9,150 bases of DNA from Candidatus Iainarchaeum sp. (GCA_017610245.1 JAFCCK010000031.1:1-9150); one strand, 5' to 3'. Numbered from the stretch's first letter, positions 1 through 6,697 are shown. Program-made: numbers and translations. The notes: generated from the sequence alone by a model not told the origin.

Positions 1-761
1 GGAATCTGCTTCACCTCGTTCAAATTAACCCACTTCTCCTTCTCCCTTGAAGCAATTCCAAACAATGTTCCGACAACCTGCTCAAACATTGGCTTGAGCG
101 AAGCGGCAGGGTCCTTTGCATCGTGCACCTTGCTTCCCAAATAAACCTGCTTTACTCTGAATCCATTCAGCACTGCATTACTCGTCATAAAAATATCAAT
201 CCCGAAGCGCGCAGTATTACTTTTCCAGTCTCCCTTTTTCAGCCAGAATTCCGCCAACCTGTCCGAGAATGAAAAATCACCGCCAATAGGCTGCCTAATA
301 TTATGACAGAACAGCCCATAAGTAATGGGGAAACAAATCTGGTTTGTGATTGTCCCGTCATATTTATGCCTGCTGTAATAGGGCGTACAATAATCTGTTC
401 CGTTCAGCAAGGGAGAAACCATTTTCTGCATCCATGCTGGTGCGATAGAGCGTAAGTCACTATCCACTACAACAAAATACTTTACTCCGTTTTCAATCCC
501 AATTTCCCAAATTTCCTTGAACGCGCTTCCTTTTCCAGGCACAAGATTACTATACTCCACAAACAACTTTTCAGTTTTTGTTTCCACTCCTTCAAAAGCC
601 TGCCTTGTCCCGTCCTGGCTCTTCCCATCAGAATCAACAATCAATGCTTTCTGCTTTGGGAAATATCGCTGCAGACCCTTATCTACCTGCTCCACAACAA
701 AGGCAATTGTCTGCTCATTGTTGTAGGAGGGCATTCCAACCAGAATATCTATTTCCCCCAT
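1..761 (-). CDS. GT-A glycosyltransferase, GpgS/mannosylglycerate-synthase-like (C-terminus outside window)
   Basis: Open frame from ATG at 761 to the left edge with no stop; 253 residues are visible and the C-terminus is missing. The N-terminus has the GT-A nucleotide-sugar fold start (PSYNNEQTI, residues 11-19). PGKG follows at 75-78, then a metal-binding DSD triplet at 100-102 after a hydrophobic strand, QPIGGD at 157-162, GID at 187-189 and a His at 213. The order PGKG, DSD, QP(L/I)GG(E/D), GxD/E, H is that of glucosyl-3-phosphoglycerate synthase (GT81) and mannosylglycerate synthase (GT78), rather than generic GT2 enzymes. It therefore probably moves a sugar from an NDP-sugar to a small acceptor, but donor and acceptor cannot be read from sequence. 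No signal peptide or membrane segment is visible. It starts 12 nt after the prepilin peptidase stop with an SD (GGGAGTGG) ending 4 nt before the ATG, so the two are probably co-transcribed. A role in pilin or surface glycosylation is an alternative to compatible-solute synthesis. Confidence 0.8.
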   Translation of the reverse strand, partial: MGEIDILVGMPSYNNEQTIAFVVEQVDKGLQRYFPKQKALIVDSDGKSQDGTRQAFEGVETKTEKLFVEYSNLVPGKGSAFKEIWEIGIENGVKYFVVVDSDLRSIAPAWMQKMVSPLLNGTDYCTPYYSRHKYDGTITNQICFPITYGLFCHNIRQPIGGDFSFSDRLAEFWLKKGDWKSNTARFGIDIFMTSNAVLNGFRVKQVYLGSKVHDAKDPAASLKPMFEQVVGTLFGIASREKEKWVNLNEVKQI

Positions 762-773
762 AATACCACTCCC

Positions 774-1583
774 TTAAACAGCCAAAAACCCAAACAACTC
801 CGGTTTCCACAAAACTATTACAATGCCGATAAATACAAATGGAGCAAAGGGAGGCATGCCCCTATAAATCGGCACTTTTTTCACTTCCTGTTTCTTCAGT
901 TCCTCTATCTCACCCTTCCCGAAGATTCCCTTGAAATAAAGTTTCAGTTTTTCCTTAATGTCTTTATCCAAAAACTCTGTTGCAATCACCTCATCCTCCT
1001 CTAGCTTTCCCAATTCAACTTCACGGAGGAAAAAGTTCCTCTTGATTCCCCGTTCAAAAGCAAAAAAGAAGAGCGCAAAGAGAACGGTTGTAAAGAAGAT
1101 AGCTGCAACTGTTGCATCCATAAACTGCATTGAAACAAGGTGGAAGAAATAAACAGCAATTATTGCCCCTAGGATAGCCGAGCTTACAATCCCTTGCTTG
1201 TTTTCCCGTAAATCAATTCCTGTTCTCCAATACTTTCCCACATAGTAGACAGAGTAAAATACAATTGAGAGGATCGCAGCTGCCAACAGCGCATGCACAA
1301 TGAATATTTTTCCCCCAAGATAGGGTAGCAGCAGTGCAATCCCTGTAAAGAGCTTTACATCCCCACCACCAATCTTTCCAAGCCAGTAGAGCACATAGCC
1401 GATTGCAAAAACAACAACAGGCACCACAAAGAGATTCAAATCAAATTCAAGCAGGTTGGATATTATACCCAATGCAATCATCGGATATGTTACCTTATCC
1501 AAAATCAGTCCTGTTTTTGCATCAGTGTAAGCGGAAACCGCTGTTCCAGCAAGCAGTGCAGCAATTCTCAGCTCTAGAATCAT
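774..1583 (-). CDS. Archaeal type IV prepilin peptidase (A24 family)
   Basis: A polytopic membrane aspartyl protease of the FlaK/EppA/PibD class, which cuts the class III signal peptide of archaeal pilins or archaellins at the cytoplasmic face. From ATG 1583 it has 269 residues. The first catalytic Asp is D21 in YTDAKTGLI, at the end of the first membrane helix. The second is D75 in GGGDVKL, the GxGD motif. Hydrophobic segments fill most of residues 1-175; a charged cytosolic stretch covers about 180-240, and a last membrane helix follows the PFAPF motif typical of archaeal members. An in-frame GTG at 1592 directly follows the TAA of the upstream ITPase gene, but it lies within GTGA five nt before ATG 1583, so I take it as the SD and not the start. 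Pilin genes are not in view, so the substrate is unknown. The family assignment is firm; the choice between archaellin and pilus processing is open. Confidence 0.88.
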   Translation of the reverse strand: MILELRIAALLAGTAVSAYTDAKTGLILDKVTYPMIALGIISNLLEFDLNLFVVPVVVFAIGYVLYWLGKIGGGDVKLFTGIALLLPYLGGKIFIVHALLAAAILSIVFYSVYYVGKYWRTGIDLRENKQGIVSSAILGAIIAVYFFHLVSMQFMDATVAAIFFTTVLFALFFFAFERGIKRNFFLREVELGKLEEDEVIATEFLDKDIKEKLKLYFKGIFGKGEIEELKKQEVKKVPIYRGMPPFAPFVFIGIVIVLWKPELFGFLAV

Positions 1584-1592
1584 CTCATTCAC
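1581..1592 (-). promoter_or_regulatory. SD (GTGA) deciding the prepilin peptidase start
   Basis: GTGA at 1592-1589, a 5-nt spacer, then ATG at 1583-1581. The same GTGA-N5-start layout occurs at five other genes in this window. This argues for the ATG over the GTG three codons upstream. Confidence 0.55.
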
Positions 1593-2126
1593 TTATTTGT
1601 ATAACTCTCTATTTATAACTTGCGTTAGCGCGCAAACTACCGCGCTTTCAAGCAACTGATTTCTTGGAATCACTCCCTTTGTGAGAAAGCCGATTGCCCC
1701 CTGCGAATGCCTATCGTGCTTTTCAGTGTTTCCATAAAGCTCTGCAAAAATGTCGCTAATTTCCTTTCCTTCCTTGAGAATCTTTTCCACAACCTTCTTT
1801 GGATACTCATATAAGGGAGAGCAGCCCAAATAGAATTCCTTCCCATCATAGATTGCACAACATGCAGTATCCATGTATCCAGAATTACTTCCCGGGAAAG
1901 GAAACACGCCAGCTTCTATTCCAACACCAAATTCTCCCCCTGCTTCAAAAGCCTTTTCCGCGCGGATTTTCGCCCCCCTAACAATCTCCTCAAGCGAGAT
2001 TGGCTGCTTGCCCACCCCACTTTCAATTCCAGCAGCCTTCACTTCTAGGCCCTTAAAATAGTGCTTGAAAGCATTCTCCACAGCTTTCAGCTTTGCCCTG
2101 TTTTCGCTTCCTACGGAAACAATCAT
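1593..2126 (-). CDS. yjjX: Inosine/xanthosine triphosphatase (YjjX / DUF84 NTPase)
   Basis: A house-cleaning phosphatase that hydrolyses non-canonical purine nucleotides (ITP, XTP) to keep deaminated bases out of RNA and DNA. It has 177 residues, normal for the family. Visible family landmarks are GSENRAKLKAVENAF (6-20) for nucleotide binding, SGVGKQPIS followed by GAKIRAEKAF (36-60), GIEAGV (69-74), QGAIGFLTKG (142-151) and the C-terminal RNQLLESAVVCAL (155-167). It resembles the DUF84 group and not RdgB/HAM1, whose motifs differ. The ATG lies 6 nt after the SRP54 stop. The stop TGA belongs to an AAGTGAGA stretch that serves as its SD, so translation is probably coupled. Its own stop directly abuts the region of the next gene's SD. 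A link to SRP54 function is not apparent; it is probably a passenger in the operon. Confidence 0.88.
   Translation of the reverse strand: MIVSVGSENRAKLKAVENAFKHYFKGLEVKAAGIESGVGKQPISLEEIVRGAKIRAEKAFEAGGEFGVGIEAGVFPFPGSNSGYMDTACCAIYDGKEFYLGCSPLYEYPKKVVEKILKEGKEISDIFAELYGNTEKHDRHSQGAIGFLTKGVIPRNQLLESAVVCALTQVINRELYK
1611..1618 (-). promoter_or_regulatory. Possible internal TATA box before the prepilin peptidase
   Basis: The minus-strand octamer TTATAAAT sits inside the last codons of the ITPase gene, about 31 nt before the peptidase ATG. That is near the usual archaeal TATA-to-TSS distance and would give a nearly leaderless transcript. No convincing BRE is seen, and AT-rich codons could produce this by chance. 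Confidence 0.22.
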
Positions 2127-2136
2127 GTTCTCTCAC
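2124..2136 (-). promoter_or_regulatory. SD overlapping the srp54 stop codon, for the ITPase gene
   Basis: AAG-TGA ends srp54; GTGA at 2136-2133 lies 6 nt before the ATG of the next gene. This fits reinitiation or coupled translation. Confidence 0.5.
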
Positions 2137-3506
2137 TTGAAGTGTTTTTTCTTTTTCTTTTTCCCAAAGCCGAATCCCTTCATCATTCCAGCCAAATCAA
2201 GCCCCTTGCCCTTTGCTGCCATTTTCTCGAGCTTTTTCTCATCCAATTTCCTAAATTTTTTGAAAACCCTTTGCATCTGCTTGAACTGCTTTATGAGCTC
2301 CCTTACGTTTGCCTCGCTCTTCCCGCTGCCCTTTGCTATTCGCAGGATGCGGCTCTTGTTCAATACCCCGGGATTTTCCTTCTCCTCCCTTGTCATTGAA
2401 TCCATTATCACCTTAAACCCATCAAGCTTCTCCTCTGTCATCTCCAGAACTTCTTTGGGAAGCTGCATCTTAAGTCCCATCATCTCAGCTACTTTGTTCA
2501 ATGGACCCATTTTCCTGCTTGCCTCGAGCTGCTTGTAGAAAACATCTAGATTGAATTCTCCCTTGAGCAGTTCTTCTGGGGAAAGCTCCTGCTCTTCTCC
2601 CAGCTCTTTTGCCTTCTCAAGCAGTGCCTGCAAGTCCCCATAACCCATTATTCTACTCAAAAAGCGATCCGCGTCGAACAATTCCAAATCATCCAGCTTC
2701 TCACCAGTCCCAATAAAATAAACGCTTGAATCTGTTTCAGCGCACGCAGCAAGCGCGCCTCCGCCCTTAGCGGAGCCATCCATTCTGGTTATTATTACTC
2801 CATTCACCCCAACTGCCTTGTGAAAAGCAGTTGCCTGCTTTTTTGCAAGCTGACCTACATCTGCTCCAAGCACTAACCACTTTTCATCTGCTTTCAACAC
2901 CTTATCAATTGCCTTTATTTCCTTCACAAGCTCTTGGTTAAAGGCATCCCTGCCAGCGCTGTCCACTATAACCAAATCAGCTTTCTTCAATTCCTTCAGT
3001 CCCTTTTCTGCGATCTTTGCAGCATTCTTCTCCTTTGGATTTCCATAAAATGGGATTTTCGCTTTCTCACTCAACTGTAGTAGCTGCTCATATGCTGCAG
3101 GCCTGTAAGAATCCGCACAAATCATTCCAACGCCCAGGCCCCTTTTCATATAATATTTCGCCAACTTTGCTGTTGTAGTGGTTTTTCCCATTCCATAGAG
3201 CCCAACCAGCAGAATTCTCTTGGGCTTTTCAGGAGCCTCTTTTCCCTTGCCCCCCAACAGCTTCACAAGCTCCTCATACGCCACCTTAAGCACATGCTCT
3301 CTCCGCGTCAGCCCCTTTGGCAGCTTTTCCTTAAGCGCTTCCTTCTCTATCCTTTTGCTAAGCTCCAATACAACTGCCACTTCCACATCCGCAGAAATTA
3401 GTGCCCTTTGAATTTCCTTAACAACTTCCTTTACGGTGCCCTTCTCAAAGGCAGTAGCTTTCCTCAATGATTCCATTGCATTGCGCAGTTTTTCGCCTAA
3501 TCCCAC
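2133..3506 (-). CDS. srp54: Signal recognition particle GTPase SRP54
   Basis: The GTPase and signal-sequence-binding subunit of SRP. It binds 7S RNA and signal or membrane helices of nascent chains and docks with FtsY. It has 457 residues with the full NGM layout: N helical bundle about 1-90, G domain about 95-295, M domain about 315-435. G motifs: P-loop GLYGMGKT (102-109), ADSYRPAA (131-138), DSAGRD (182-187), TRMDGSAKGGGAL (240-252) and GTGEKLDDLELFD (266-278). The M domain shows GPLNKVAEMMG (334-344), MTREEKENP (371-379) and SRILRIAKGSG (385-395), the RNA-binding region. Oddities: the usual GxQGSGKTTT P-loop has Tyr and Met for Gln and Ser, and DTAGR is DSAGR. The C-terminus ends in a run of six lysines. 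The start is GTG with SD GGAGA at 5-nt spacing; the next ATG would remove the first 10 residues. It is the first gene of the leftward operon. Confidence 0.97.
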   Translation of the reverse strand: MGLGEKLRNAMESLRKATAFEKGTVKEVVKEIQRALISADVEVAVVLELSKRIEKEALKEKLPKGLTRREHVLKVAYEELVKLLGGKGKEAPEKPKRILLVGLYGMGKTTTTAKLAKYYMKRGLGVGMICADSYRPAAYEQLLQLSEKAKIPFYGNPKEKNAAKIAEKGLKELKKADLVIVDSAGRDAFNQELVKEIKAIDKVLKADEKWLVLGADVGQLAKKQATAFHKAVGVNGVIITRMDGSAKGGGALAACAETDSSVYFIGTGEKLDDLELFDADRFLSRIMGYGDLQALLEKAKELGEEQELSPEELLKGEFNLDVFYKQLEASRKMGPLNKVAEMMGLKMQLPKEVLEMTEEKLDGFKVIMDSMTREEKENPGVLNKSRILRIAKGSGKSEANVRELIKQFKQMQRVFKKFRKLDEKKLEKMAAKGKGLDLAGMMKGFGFGKKKKKKHFK

Positions 3507-3542
3507 GGAAATCTCCTTTTATTAATTCTGGCAGCAAAACGC

Positions 3543-3559
3543 TTTAAATAACCTTTTCG
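3543..3559 (-). promoter_or_regulatory. srp54 operon promoter (BRE + TATA)
   Basis: On the minus strand CGAAAAGG (3559-3552) followed directly by TTATTTAAA (3551-3543) matches an archaeal BRE-TATA pair. A start about 26 nt downstream would fall near 3521, giving a leader of about 14 nt that still contains the SD GGAGAT (3516-3511). Confidence 0.6.
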
Positions 3560-3610
3560 CCCCCCACTTCCAGGGCCGCAATTACAAGCCCATGCATGAA
3601 AACATAACAA

Positions 3611-3620
3611 TAAATAATTA
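3611..3620 (+). promoter_or_regulatory. Probable lemA-htpX promoter (TATA-like)
   Basis: TAAATAATTA lies about 46 nt before the lemA start. A transcript starting about 26 nt downstream of its centre (near 3641) would include the SD at 3648-3653. The BRE is not clear. A C7 run lies between the box and the predicted start site. Confidence 0.45.
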
Positions 3621-3647
3621 ACACCCCCCCAATAGTTGCATAATTCA

Positions 3648-3664
3648 GGGAGGTTTTTTAATTG
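3648..3664 (+). promoter_or_regulatory. SD supporting a TTG start for lemA
   Basis: GGGAGG at 3648-3653 followed by 8 nt and TTG at 3662-3664. The SD is strong and no ATG fits the family's N-terminus, so the rare TTG start is preferred. Confidence 0.65.
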
Positions 3665-4234
3665 AGCTTGATTTTAATCGGCGCAGTCGTTGTAATTGCC
3701 CTGCTAGCAATAATACTCATAGTAGTGTACAACAGCCTGATTGGCTTGCAGAAAAGGGTGAATAACGCTTGGGCGCAAATTGATGTGCAGCTAAAGAGAA
3801 GAGCCGACTTGATTCCCAATCTGATTGAAACAGTGAAGGGCTACGCCCGTTTTGAGAAGAAGGTTTTGACAGAGGTGACTAATGCGAGAACAGCAATAAT
3901 GAAGGCAAAAACCCCAGCGGAAAGCGCAAAAGCTGATAACATGCTGGAAGGTGCCCTGAAAACAATTTTCGCTGTTGCAGAGAACTATCCCAAGTTGCGC
4001 GCTTCCGAAAACTTCAAGGCATTGCAAGAGGAATTTGCTACAACAGAAAACAAGATTGCCTATGCTAGACAATTCTACAACGATTCAGTAATGCAGTTCA
4101 ATACAGCGATTGCGCAATTCCCGGGAAACATTGTAGCGGGCATTTTTGGCTTAAAGCAACCAAGGGAATATTTTCAGGTAGAGGAAGCAGCAGCAAGAAA
4201 GCCAGTTAAGGCGGACTTCTCAGACTTGGCATGA
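3662..4234 (+). CDS. lemA: LemA family membrane protein
   Basis: It has 190 residues, the normal family size. One N-terminal membrane helix (about 2-24) is followed by a YNSL motif (23-26) and a long helical domain with the family signature WAQIDVQLKRRADLIPNLIE (37-56). Other conserved stretches are ENYPKLRASENF (107-118) and ENKIAYARQFYND (129-141). LemA proteins are expected to have a short N-out terminus or an anchored helical bundle. Their biochemical role is not settled, but they recur beside the HtpX protease, as here, which suggests a partner role in membrane stress or quality control. The start is TTG with a strong SD (GGGAGG, 8-nt spacing). The stop overlaps an ATG of the htpX frame (ATGA at 4231-4234), so the two genes form a coupled pair. 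Confidence 0.93.
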   Translation: MSLILIGAVVVIALLAIILIVVYNSLIGLQKRVNNAWAQIDVQLKRRADLIPNLIETVKGYARFEKKVLTEVTNARTAIMKAKTPAESAKADNMLEGALKTIFAVAENYPKLRASENFKALQEEFATTENKIAYARQFYNDSVMQFNTAIAQFPGNIVAGIFGLKQPREYFQVEEAAARKPVKADFSDLA

Positions 4235-4238
4235 ATCT

Positions 4239-4257
4239 GAGGGCTGATGCTAAAATG
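4239..4257 (+). promoter_or_regulatory. SD-like stretch supporting the internal htpX start
   Basis: GAGGGCTGATG (4239-4249) resembles the anti-SD complement GGAGGTGAT and precedes ATG 4255. ATG 4231, which overlaps the lemA stop, has no SD of its own. Confidence 0.4.
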
Positions 4258-5154
4258 TCTTTCTATGAAGAGATTACCGCAAATAAGAGAATGACTTACT
4301 TTCTCTTCTTTATTTTCTTCATTTTCATATTTGCACTTGGCTATGTTTTCTCCTTCCTTATGGGCAGCTACATCTTCGTCCCAATTTTCGGAATAATCGC
4401 AATCGCCTACATCCTTGTTTCCTACTACAACAGCGACAAAATTATTACGGCAATCAGCAGAGCAAAGCCTGCAGATGAACAGCAATTCAAGCAATTGCAC
4501 AACATTGTTGAGGAGATGGCGATTGCCGCAGGACAGCCAAAACCAAAGGTTTACATTATCCATGATACAGCAATTAACGCTTTCGCTACCGGCAGAAACC
4601 CAGAGCACAGCGTTGTGTGCGTTACAACCGGCTGCCTGCAAAAGCTCAGTAGGGCAGAGTTGACAGGAGTAATAGCCCATGAAATGTCCCACATAAGAAA
4701 CCAGGACATAAAGGTAATGACAATGGCTGCTGTTCTCGTTGGAATTGCCGTATTGATGAGCGATTTTCTCCTAAGAATGTTCCTCTGGGGCGGCTTAGGG
4801 AGAAGCAGAAGCAGCAGGGATTCAGGAGGCTGGATTATGATTGCCGCAATAGGCCTTGGCTTGTTGCTAGCAATACTAACCCCAATAATTGCCCAGCTTA
4901 TCAAATTCTCAATAAGCAGAAAGCGCGAATATCTGGCAGATGCAAGTGCTGCACAATTAACGCGCTATCCCGTGGGTTTAGCCGGAGCGCTTGAGAAAAT
5001 CAAGAATGATAAGGAAGTGCTGGAATCCGCAAACAAGGCAACCGCGCACCTCTACATTGCAAATCCCCTGAAAGGGCAGAAGCTTTTGATGAAAAATTTA
5101 TTTAGTACACATCCCGATATTAACGACCGCATTAAACGTTTGAGGGCAATGTGA
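4255..5154 (+). CDS. htpX: HtpX-type membrane zinc metalloprotease (M48B)
   Basis: An integral membrane endopeptidase that degrades misfolded membrane proteins, with its active site on the cytosolic side. From ATG 4255 it has 299 residues. Two N-terminal membrane helices (about 13-36 and 40-58) are followed by the zinc motif HEMSH (142-146, with H142 and H146 as ligands and E143 catalytic), two further helices (about 157-176 and 193-216), and the third ligand E225 in REYLADASAA. The C-terminal FSTHPDINDRI is typical of the family. I chose ATG 4255 because MSFYEEITANKR matches the usual HtpX N-terminus and an SD-like GAGGGCTGATG lies upstream. ATG 4231, in ATGA overlap with the lemA stop, would add 8 residues and remains possible. 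All catalytic residues are present. The gene faces ftsY, with 5 nt between their stop codons. Confidence 0.94.
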   Translation: MSFYEEITANKRMTYFLFFIFFIFIFALGYVFSFLMGSYIFVPIFGIIAIAYILVSYYNSDKIITAISRAKPADEQQFKQLHNIVEEMAIAAGQPKPKVYIIHDTAINAFATGRNPEHSVVCVTTGCLQKLSRAELTGVIAHEMSHIRNQDIKVMTMAAVLVGIAVLMSDFLLRMFLWGGLGRSRSSRDSGGWIMIAAIGLGLLLAILTPIIAQLIKFSISRKREYLADASAAQLTRYPVGLAGALEKIKNDKEVLESANKATAHLYIANPLKGQKLLMKNLFSTHPDINDRIKRLRAM

Positions 5155-5159
5155 TTTCC

Positions 5160-6251
5160 CTATCCGATAACCCGCTTCAAAACGAATTCCGGTTCGAATC
5201 TCTGCAAGTCCTTATATTCCTGCCCAGTCCCAACAAAGAGAACAGGCTTTTTCATTTTATAGAGCAGGCTTATTATTGTTCCGCCCTTCGCATCAGTATC
5301 AACTTTTGTAAGGACAAAAGCATCTATGCCAATCATTTTATCATATTCCTGTGCCTGCTGCAGCAGTGCCTGTCCAGTAAATGCCTCCCCAACATAAAGC
5401 TTTAAATCAGGCTGCCCAACTCTTACAATCTTCTGCAGTTCTTTCATCAAATTCTTGTCTGTTTCCTGCCTTCCAGCAGAATCAATCATTACTACATCAA
5501 TGCCCTTGCTCTGCGCAGCCTTTATTGCATCGAATGCAACAGCAGCAGGGTCTGCTCCATAGCTGTGCTTCACGACCCTTATGCCAAGCTTTTCAGCATG
5601 CTTTTCAAGCTGTTCGATGGAAGCTGCCCTGAAAGTGTCGCTTGCACTCCAGATTACCTTCAATCCCTTTGATTGGAGCAAGTGGGACAACTTTGCCATT
5701 GTGGTTGTTTTACCCGCCCCATTCGGACCCAGAAAAAGAATCCTGTAGGGCTTTTCTTTTTTGTTCTTTATTTCCCGCAGCAGCTTTATTTCCTCCGTTT
5801 CCATCATTGATAATAGTGCATCCCTTATCTCTTTTTTCAGCATCCCGTCAATATCTTCCTTTCTTCTGATTTTTTTGCCGGAAAGCCTTTGCTTTATCTC
5901 CCTGCAAATTTCCTCTGATGTTGTTTGCTCTACATCTGATTCAAGCAGCGAGAGCTCCAACTCCCATAAAAGGCCCTTTAAATTCTTTTCCTGTATTGTG
6001 ATTTCTCTTCCAAATGCTCTCTTGAGCTTGCTTGCAGCAGAAACCTTTGCCTTCAACTCCCGTGGCTTCTCTTTCTCTACCGCTTCCACTGCTTTTTCTT
6101 CAGCAGCCTCTTCCTGTGTTTCCTCTACGACAACTTCTTCTCGCGGCTTCTCTGCAATTGTTTCTTCAGAAACAGTTTCCTCCTCTACTTCAACCTTTTT
6201 CTTAAGCTTTTCTCTGAAGCCACTCAACTTTTTCTTTAAGAGGTCAAACAA
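5160..6251 (-). CDS. ftsY: SRP receptor GTPase FtsY
   Basis: The membrane-associated SRP receptor. It pairs with SRP54 in a composite GTPase site and hands ribosome-nascent-chain complexes to SecYEG. It has 363 residues from TTG 6251. The N-terminus is a short amphipathic basic segment (MFDLLKKKLSGF), followed by an acidic Glu/Val/Ala-rich stretch (about 20-65, the A domain), the N helical bundle (about 68-160) and the G domain. Motifs: GPNGAGKTTT (175-184), SDTFRAAS (204-211), DSAGR (257-261), TKVDTDAKGG (315-324) and GTGQEYKDLQRF (341-352). DTAGR is the usual G3; here Thr is Ser, as in SRP54. The frame also has GTG 6260 overlapping the pfdA stop (GTGA). I prefer TTG because GTGA-N5-start recurs in this window and archaeal FtsY commonly begins with MF; GTG would add three residues. 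It is the last gene of the ribosomal-protein operon. Confidence 0.95.
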   Translation of the reverse strand: MFDLLKKKLSGFREKLKKKVEVEEETVSEETIAEKPREEVVVEETQEEAAEEKAVEAVEKEKPRELKAKVSAASKLKRAFGREITIQEKNLKGLLWELELSLLESDVEQTTSEEICREIKQRLSGKKIRRKEDIDGMLKKEIRDALLSMMETEEIKLLREIKNKKEKPYRILFLGPNGAGKTTTMAKLSHLLQSKGLKVIWSASDTFRAASIEQLEKHAEKLGIRVVKHSYGADPAAVAFDAIKAAQSKGIDVVMIDSAGRQETDKNLMKELQKIVRVGQPDLKLYVGEAFTGQALLQQAQEYDKMIGIDAFVLTKVDTDAKGGTIISLLYKMKKPVLFVGTGQEYKDLQRFEPEFVLKRVIG

Positions 6252-6260
6252 TAAGCTCAC
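6249..6260 (-). promoter_or_regulatory. Ambiguous ftsY start region: GTGA overlapping the pfdA stop
   Basis: GTGA at 6260-6257 contains the pfdA TGA stop and is followed by 5 nt and TTG (6251-6249). It can be read as a GTG start in 4-nt overlap, or as the SD for TTG. Confidence 0.45.
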
Positions 6261-6697
6261 TCTTCGCTCTGTTGGGCTTTCTTTCTAGCGCTCTCTATCG
6301 CTAATCCCAGGTTATTGAGATTCTGCAATACAACCGTTTCCTCCTGCTGAACTGCGTCAAGGTCTTTCTGGATTTCCTCTTTTCTCTTTGCAAGCTCTTT
6401 CAACGCTTTCTCAACAGTCGTGTTTATTAGGACTCCTCCCCCCAAACCTGTTTTAACATTCTTGTTTGATTCAAGCTTTGCTTCCGCATATACCCCTGCG
6501 CCGAGCGAAACCATGATTTTTTGGTCTTTGCTACTTTTCTCTACTTCTTTCAGGCTTTGCTCCCCAGCAATTGTTTCGCCCATCAACTGCTGCAAGGATT
6601 GCCTCCGCTGCTGCACTACCTGCAGCTTTGCCTGCTCTGCCCCGTATGCCTGCAGAACCTGCTGCCCTGTCAGCTTAACTTGCTTTTTCTCCGTCAT
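6257..6697 (-). CDS. pfdA: Prefoldin subunit alpha
   Basis: The alpha subunit of the archaeal hexameric prefoldin (two alpha, four beta), which holds unfolded proteins between coiled-coil tentacles and passes them to the thermosome. It has 146 residues, the usual size. A Gln-rich N-terminal coiled coil (about 5-58) and a C-terminal one (about 98-142) flank the beta-hairpin core: IMVSLGAGVYAEAKL (61-75) and GLGGGVLINTTVEKA (84-98). The start ATG 6697 has GGTGA at 5-nt spacing and gives the expected N-terminus. A GTG at 6724 would add nine unsupported residues. The gene begins inside the end of rpl18a (23-nt overlap in another frame) and its stop lies in the ftsY start region, so it is embedded in a translationally coupled run. 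The beta subunit is not in this window. Confidence 0.92.
   Translation of the reverse strand: MTEKKQVKLTGQQVLQAYGAEQAKLQVVQQRRQSLQQLMGETIAGEQSLKEVEKSSKDQKIMVSLGAGVYAEAKLESNKNVKTGLGGGVLINTTVEKALKELAKRKEEIQKDLDAVQQEETVVLQNLNNLGLAIESARKKAQQSEE

Larger units (their letters stand above)
3507..3661. other. Divergent intergenic region between srp54 and lemA
   Basis: This is the only sizeable gap in the window (155 nt). It holds promoters for both directions, an 8-bp palindrome CATGCATG (3591-3598) midway between them, and two C-runs (C6 at 3560-3565, C7 at 3624-3630). No small ORF with an SD and no structured-RNA signature was seen. Confidence 0.6.

Noticed and set aside
2065..2538. Plus-strand 157-residue Phe/Ser-rich open frame
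   Set aside because: Antisense to the Lys-rich srp54 M domain; low complexity, no SD.
3507..3661. SRP RNA or other structured RNA next to srp54
   Set aside because: The gap is only 155 nt, AT-rich and occupied by promoter elements. No tetraloop helix pattern of 7S RNA was seen, and archaeal SRP RNA is about 300 nt.
4174..4692. Minus-strand 172-residue open frame opposite htpX
   Set aside because: htpX on the plus strand has a complete protease signature; the opposite frame has no recognisable features.
5761..6288. Plus-strand 175-residue Ser/Phe-rich open frame
   Set aside because: It is the reverse complement of the Glu/Lys-rich ftsY N-terminus; Glu/Lys codons read backwards give Ser/Phe. 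No SD and no family features.
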